Part shown: positions 6,064 through 9,023 of the stretch, piece after piece
How positions within the stretch are numbered: the first letter of the stretch is position 1
Layout: every line of letters begins with the position of its first letter
NCBI GenBank assembly: GCA_030152105.1
Contig: JASLIH010000553.1
Location: forward strand, 1 to 9,023
Direction: 5' to 3'
DNA: 9,023 bases
Source of the DNA: Actinomycetes bacterium
GTDB lineage: Bacteria > Actinomycetota > CALGFH01
Made by a program: the position numbers and the translations under genes
The notes under the pieces: model-generated
Told to the model about the DNA's origin: nothing
The model's input: only the letters and a program-made list of their open reading frames with translations
Database searches by the model: none

Positions 6064-6741
6064 TCAGTGGCCGATGTCGCGGGTGCCGGCCTCGACGAGG
6101 CCGCTCTCGTAGGCGAACACCACGAGCTGGGTGCGGTCGCGCAGGCCGAGCTTGGTCAGGATGCTCGACACGTGCGACTTGACCGTCGCCGGGCCGATGA
6201 AGAGCTCGCCGGCGATCTCGGCGTTGGTGGACCCGCGGGCGACGGCCACCACCACCTCGCGCTCCCGGTCGGTGAGGCGCTCGAGGCGGCCGGCGACGGC
6301 GGCGTCGACAGTCATGCGCTCGGTGAACCGCCCGATGAGGCGTCGGGTGATCGACGGGGCTAGCAGCGCCCCGCCGTCGGCGACGGTGCGGACGGCGATG
6401 GCCAGCTGGTCGGGAGGGATGTCCTTGAGCACGAAGCCGCTGGCCCCGGCGCGCAGCGCCTTGTAGACGTACTCGTCCGGGTCGAAGGTGGTCAGGATCA
6501 GGACCCGGACGTCCCAGTCGGCCTCGGCCAGGATCCGGGAGGTGGCCTCCAGGCCGTCCATGTCGGGCATCCGGATGTCCATGAGGACCACGTCGGGACG
6601 GTGCCGGCGGGCCACCTCGATCGCCTCCAGCCCGGTCCCGGCCTCGGCCACGACCTCGATGTCGTCGTGGATCCTCAGGACCATGGCGAAGCCCCCGCGG
6701 ACCAGCGCCTGGTCGTCGACCACGGCGACACGGATGCTCAC
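6064..6741 (-). CDS. NarL/FixJ-type two-component response regulator
   Basis: This is a cytoplasmic DNA-binding regulator of 225 residues, normal for the family. The receiver domain (about 3-120) has the acidic pair Asp9/Asp10, the phospho-acceptor Asp55 in VVLMDIRMPDMDG, Thr84 in LILTTFD and Lys106 in FVLKD. The C-terminal LuxR-type helix-turn-helix (about 152-215) begins LTDREREV and contains the recognition region IGPATVKSHVSSILTKLGL, so it should bind DNA as a phosphorylated dimer. The GTG start at 6741 overlaps the kinase stop by four bases (GTGA) and has a G-rich ribosome-binding site (GGGAG at 6751-6747, five bases before it). It is co-transcribed with the kinase and receives phosphate from it. 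A likely target, by arrangement only, is the divergent MMPL transporter gene. All key residues are present and the family call is secure. Confidence 0.95.
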   Translation of the reverse strand: MSIRVAVVDDQALVRGGFAMVLRIHDDIEVVAEAGTGLEAIEVARRHRPDVVLMDIRMPDMDGLEATSRILAEADWDVRVLILTTFDPDEYVYKALRAGASGFVLKDIPPDQLAIAVRTVADGGALLAPSITRRLIGRFTERMTVDAAVAGRLERLTDREREVVVAVARGSTNAEIAGELFIGPATVKSHVSSILTKLGLRDRTQLVVFAYESGLVEAGTRDIGH

Positions 6742-7922
6742 GCCGGCTCCCCCCCGGTGGGCAGGTGGGCGACGACGCTGAACCCGCCGCCGGGGCGCGG
6801 CCCGGCGGCCAGGGTTCCGCCGAGCAGCCGGGCCCGCTCCCGCATCCCGACGATGCCGTGGCCTCGCGCCCCGGCGTCGTCAGGGTCCGGTCCGGGGAGG
6901 CCGGCGGCGTCGCGTCCGTCGTCGAGCACCTCGATGATGATCCCCTGCGGGTCGGTGCCAAGCCGTACCGTTGCGCGGGCTCCGGGACCGGCGTGCTTGA
7001 GCACGTTGGTGAGCGCCTCCTGGACGATGCGGTAGGCGAATAGGTCCACTCGGGCCGGGAGTCCGGTCGCCACCCCGTCGGTGGCCAGCGAGACGTCCAG
7101 ACCGGCCCCGCGGGTCTGCTCGACGAGCCGGGGGAGGTCGGCCAGCCCAGGCTGGGGCCCGAGACCGTCCAGGTCGGTCTCGGGCCGGAGGATCCCGAGC
7201 AGGTGGCGTAGCTCGTCGAGGGCCTGGCGTCCCGCCTCCTCCACCGCGCTCATCGCCCGCAGGGCGCCCTCGGGGTCCTGGGCGGCGACGGCCTTGGCCG
7301 CGCCCGCCTGCACCGTCATGAGGCTCACCCGGTGGGCGACCACGTCGTGCAGCTCGCGGGCGATGCGGGTCCGCTCCTCGATCACGATCCGGCGGGCCTC
7401 GGCGGCCTGCTCCCGCCGCAGCTCGGCGGCGCGCTGCTGGCGGAGCCGCACCCGGCGGCCGACGTACCAGGCCACGAACATGACGACGGCCCCGAAGACG
7501 GCCTCCCCCCACGGGTCCGGGGCGGTGCGGTTGTCGAGGACGACCACGACGATGGCGGCGCCGACGCCGAGCTGCGCCAGGCGGTCGCTGGTGGCGTACC
7601 GGCCGGCGCTGTACAGGGCGATGATCGCCACCCCGCCGAGGTCCGCGTAGCCGCTGCCGATCGTCAAGGCCCAGGCGACCAGGGCCACGGCGAGCACGGC
7701 CAGCGGTGCGTGCCGGCGCCAGTACAGCGCCGCGCTGGCCACGGCGAAGACCAGCAGGACCGGGATCGGGACGTCGTCGATGGAGCGGACGACGAGCGAG
7801 TCGCCCGGCCCGTCGACCACGAACACCGCCGCCAGGAACACGGCGGCCGCCAGGGCCGCGTCCGCGGCGCGGGGCCAGCGGGCGAAGGGGCCCTGGAACC
7901 GTCGGGGCTGGTCAGCGGGCAT
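6738..7922 (-). CDS. DesK/NarX-like sensor histidine kinase (HisKA_3 family)
   Basis: This is a membrane sensor kinase of 394 residues. The N-terminal half has about five or six membrane segments (near 21-36, 52-68, 72-88, 95-108, 116-130 and 138-155) with almost no periplasmic loops. It is therefore likely to sense something in or at the membrane. A charged helix (157-187) leads to the HisKA_3 dimerisation motif RIARELHDVVAHRVSLM with the phosphorylated His192. The ATP-binding domain follows: QEALTNVLKHA with Asn306, EVLDDGRD (331-338) and GHGIVGMRERARLLGG (354-369). The frame is open for another 190 codons upstream into the transporter gene on the opposite strand, but that part is a shadow. 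The ATG at 7922 directly precedes the membrane domain and sits six bases after a -10 box, suggesting leaderless translation. It overlaps its partner regulator by four bases. Confidence 0.93.
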   Translation of the reverse strand: MPADQPRRFQGPFARWPRAADAALAAAVFLAAVFVVDGPGDSLVVRSIDDVPIPVLLVFAVASAALYWRRHAPLAVLAVALVAWALTIGSGYADLGGVAIIALYSAGRYATSDRLAQLGVGAAIVVVVLDNRTAPDPWGEAVFGAVVMFVAWYVGRRVRLRQQRAAELRREQAAEARRIVIEERTRIARELHDVVAHRVSLMTVQAGAAKAVAAQDPEGALRAMSAVEEAGRQALDELRHLLGILRPETDLDGLGPQPGLADLPRLVEQTRGAGLDVSLATDGVATGLPARVDLFAYRIVQEALTNVLKHAGPGARATVRLGTDPQGIIIEVLDDGRDAAGLPGPDPDDAGARGHGIVGMRERARLLGGTLAAGPRPGGGFSVVAHLPTGGEPA

Positions 7923-7928
7923 CGACTC

Positions 7929-7957
7929 ACCATAAGCGAGGCGGGGCGCGCGGTCAT
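7929..7957 (-). promoter_or_regulatory. Promoter of the kinase-regulator operon, probably giving a leaderless mRNA
   Basis: On the minus strand, a -35 ATGACC (7957-7952; shares TGAC with TTGACA) is followed after 17 bases by a -10 TATGGT (7934-7929). The kinase ATG begins six bases after the -10, exactly where transcription would start, so the mRNA would have no leader. TANNNT boxes immediately before a start codon are a known feature of leaderless genes in actinobacteria. A weak GGTGA overlaps the -10 and is the only competing ribosome-binding signal. Confidence 0.6.
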
Positions 7958-8138
7958 CCACCTCGCGGCGGATCGGGCCTCCGCCCCCAGACGGGGAGCG
8001 CACCTGCCGGCGGCCGCCCACGACCCGTCGCGCGGGGGAGCGCCAACCCGTCCGCCGGCGGGCGACCGCGCCGGCTACGGCGGCCAAGGTGGGGCCGGCG
8101 CCATCAAGGGCGCACCCGTCGACCCGACGGGACCTCCG

Positions 8139-8145
8139 AAGGGAG
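8139..8145 (+). promoter_or_regulatory. Ribosome-binding site of the MMPL transporter gene
   Basis: AAGGGAG ends six bases before the ATG at 8152, which supports that start for the transporter. Confidence 0.7.
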
Positions 8146-8151
8146 CATCTC

Positions 8152-9023
8152 ATGCATCGCCTCACCCGACGTATCGGCGACGCCAGCGCCCGCAGGCCAT
8201 GGGCGACCATCGGGGCCTGGGTGGTCGCCGCCGCCATCATCATGGGCCTGGCGGGCACCGCCGGAGGCAGGTTCGCCGACGACTTCATCGCCCCCGGTAG
8301 CCAGAGCGAGCACGCGATGGTGCTGCTCGAGGAGCGGTTCCCGGAGGCGGCCGGCGGCAGCGCCATGGCGGTGTTCGCGGCCCCGGCGGGGGAGCGGCTG
8401 GAGCGGCACCGGCTCGCCGTCGATGGCGCGGTCGCCCGGATCGCCGGCGTGGAGCACGTCGCCGCTGTGGCCGATCCCTTCGACGCCGGCACGGTGTCGC
8501 CCGACGGGCGGATCGGCTACGCGGCGATCACCTTCGACCGGCCCGCGACCGAGCTCGGCCCGGCGCCGCTGGCCGCCCTCGCCGACGCGATGGCACCCGC
8601 ACAGGCGGCCGGCCTGGCGGCCGAGCTTGGCGGCGACGCGGCGTTCATCAACGCCGAGACCGAGACCTCAGGCGCGGAGGCGGCCGGCCTGCTGGCCGCG
8701 CTGGTCGTCCTCGTGGTCGCGTTCGGGACAATCGTGGCCGCGCTGGTCCCGATCGCGCTCACCCTGGTCGCGGTCGCCGTCGGCCTGGGCGGGATCACGT
8801 TGCTGGCCAGCGCGATGGACGTCTCCAGCGCCGCGCCGACCATCGCGGCGATGATCGGGCTGGGGGTCGGCATCGACTACGCCCTGTTCGTCATGGCCCG
8901 CTACCGGGAGCACCGCGCCGCCGGTCAGGGCAACCCGACCGCGCTGTCCAACGCCATGGGATCGGCGGGCTCCGCCGTCCTGCTGGCCGGCGGCACGGTG
9001 GTGGTGGCGATGGGGGCCCTGGT
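8152..9023 (+). CDS. MMPL/RND-family membrane transporter, 3' end cut by window edge
   Basis: These are the first 290 residues of a protein likely to be about 700 long. MMPL proteins are proton-driven inner-membrane exporters of lipids and hydrophobic compounds. TM1 is at about 18-35, followed by a periplasmic porter-like domain (about 40-175) starting FADDFIAPGSQSEHA, the pattern that follows TM1 in this family. Membrane helices lie at about 178-197, 200-219, 228-248 and from 272 on. The signature GVGIDYALFVMARYREH (238-254) carries the Asp242-Tyr243 pair that corresponds to the proton-relay pair of mycobacterial MmpL3. The ATG at 8152 has AAGGGAG six bases upstream and gives a typical basic N-terminus (MHRLTRRIGD). 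The gene is divergent from the kinase-regulator operon, which may control it. The cargo cannot be told from this part. Confidence 0.93.
   Translation, partial: MHRLTRRIGDASARRPWATIGAWVVAAAIIMGLAGTAGGRFADDFIAPGSQSEHAMVLLEERFPEAAGGSAMAVFAAPAGERLERHRLAVDGAVARIAGVEHVAAVADPFDAGTVSPDGRIGYAAITFDRPATELGPAPLAALADAMAPAQAAGLAAELGGDAAFINAETETSGAEAAGLLAALVVLVVAFGTIVAALVPIALTLVAVAVGLGGITLLASAMDVSSAAPTIAAMIGLGVGIDYALFVMARYREHRAAGQGNPTALSNAMGSAGSAVLLAGGTVVVAMGAL

Larger units (their letters stand above)
7923..8151. other. Divergent intergenic region between kinase and MMPL transporter
   Basis: These 229 bases separate the two divergent genes. They hold the kinase promoter on the minus strand and the transporter's ribosome-binding site on the plus strand. 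A GC-rich imperfect hairpin (7982-8000, CCCC/GGGG with loop AGAC) and a partly symmetrical GTCCGCC/GGCGGGCGAC stretch (about 8050-8066) may be chance in such GC-rich DNA. I found no convincing -35/-10 pair for the transporter. Confidence 0.5.

Noticed and set aside
5792..6130. 14-base direct repeat ACACCACGAGCTGG at 5792-5805 and 6117-6130
   Set aside because: A single match of this length is plausible by chance in GC-rich DNA. One copy is inside the response-regulator gene, and no mobile-element features flank either.
7982..8000. GC hairpin in the divergent intergenic region
   Set aside because: The stem has a bulge and could arise by chance; it has no T-run and no clear relation to either start.
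7923..8492. In-frame extension that would make the kinase 584 residues
   Set aside because: It reads antisense through the start of the MMPL gene and is Ser/Ala/Arg-rich. The promoter and membrane domain place the start at 7922.

Overview
The window is very GC-rich throughout, and its genes end in G/C-ending codons. It carries actinobacterial-style promoters (TTGACA-like -35, 17-bp spacer, TANNNT -10), at least one apparent leaderless start, a DesK/NarL-type two-component pair and an MMPL exporter. This suggests a high-GC actinobacterium or close relative; no marker gene fixes the taxon.

Region 1 (1-5595, all minus strand) reads in transcription order: an aldo/keto reductase (4597-5595), a COG3618 amidohydrolase of the sugar-lactonase type (3725-4597), a FucU/RbsD mutarotase (3294-3722), a lipoprotein solute-binding protein (1672-3198), a MalF-type permease (508-1668) and a MalG-type permease cut by the left edge (1-503). 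The first three genes are translationally coupled. The transporter genes follow a 95-bp gap holding the best promoter in the window, with a small palindrome on its -35 side. The simplest reading is uptake of a 6-deoxy or threo-configured sugar such as L-fucose, anomer conversion, NAD(P)-dependent oxidation to the lactone, and lactone hydrolysis. The later enzymes and the transporter ATPase are not in view. Both permeases contain an extra pair of hydrophobic segments where relatives have a short loop; this is the most unusual protein feature here.

Region 2 (5596-6063) is a 468-bp stretch with no convincing gene. It holds a possible leaderless promoter/start for the aldo/keto reductase and a 46-codon plus-strand ORF that may be a gene remnant.

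Region 3 (6064-9023) holds a minus-strand two-component system (NarL/LuxR response regulator 6064-6741 and DesK-type histidine kinase 6738-7922, overlapping by 4 nt) and, divergent from it across 229 bp, the first 290 codons of an MMPL/RND-family membrane transporter (8152 to the right edge). The kinase has a promoter whose -10 sits six bases from its ATG, predicting a leaderless mRNA. The layout suggests, but does not prove, that the two-component system controls the exporter. No RNA genes, insertion sequences or CRISPR arrays were seen.
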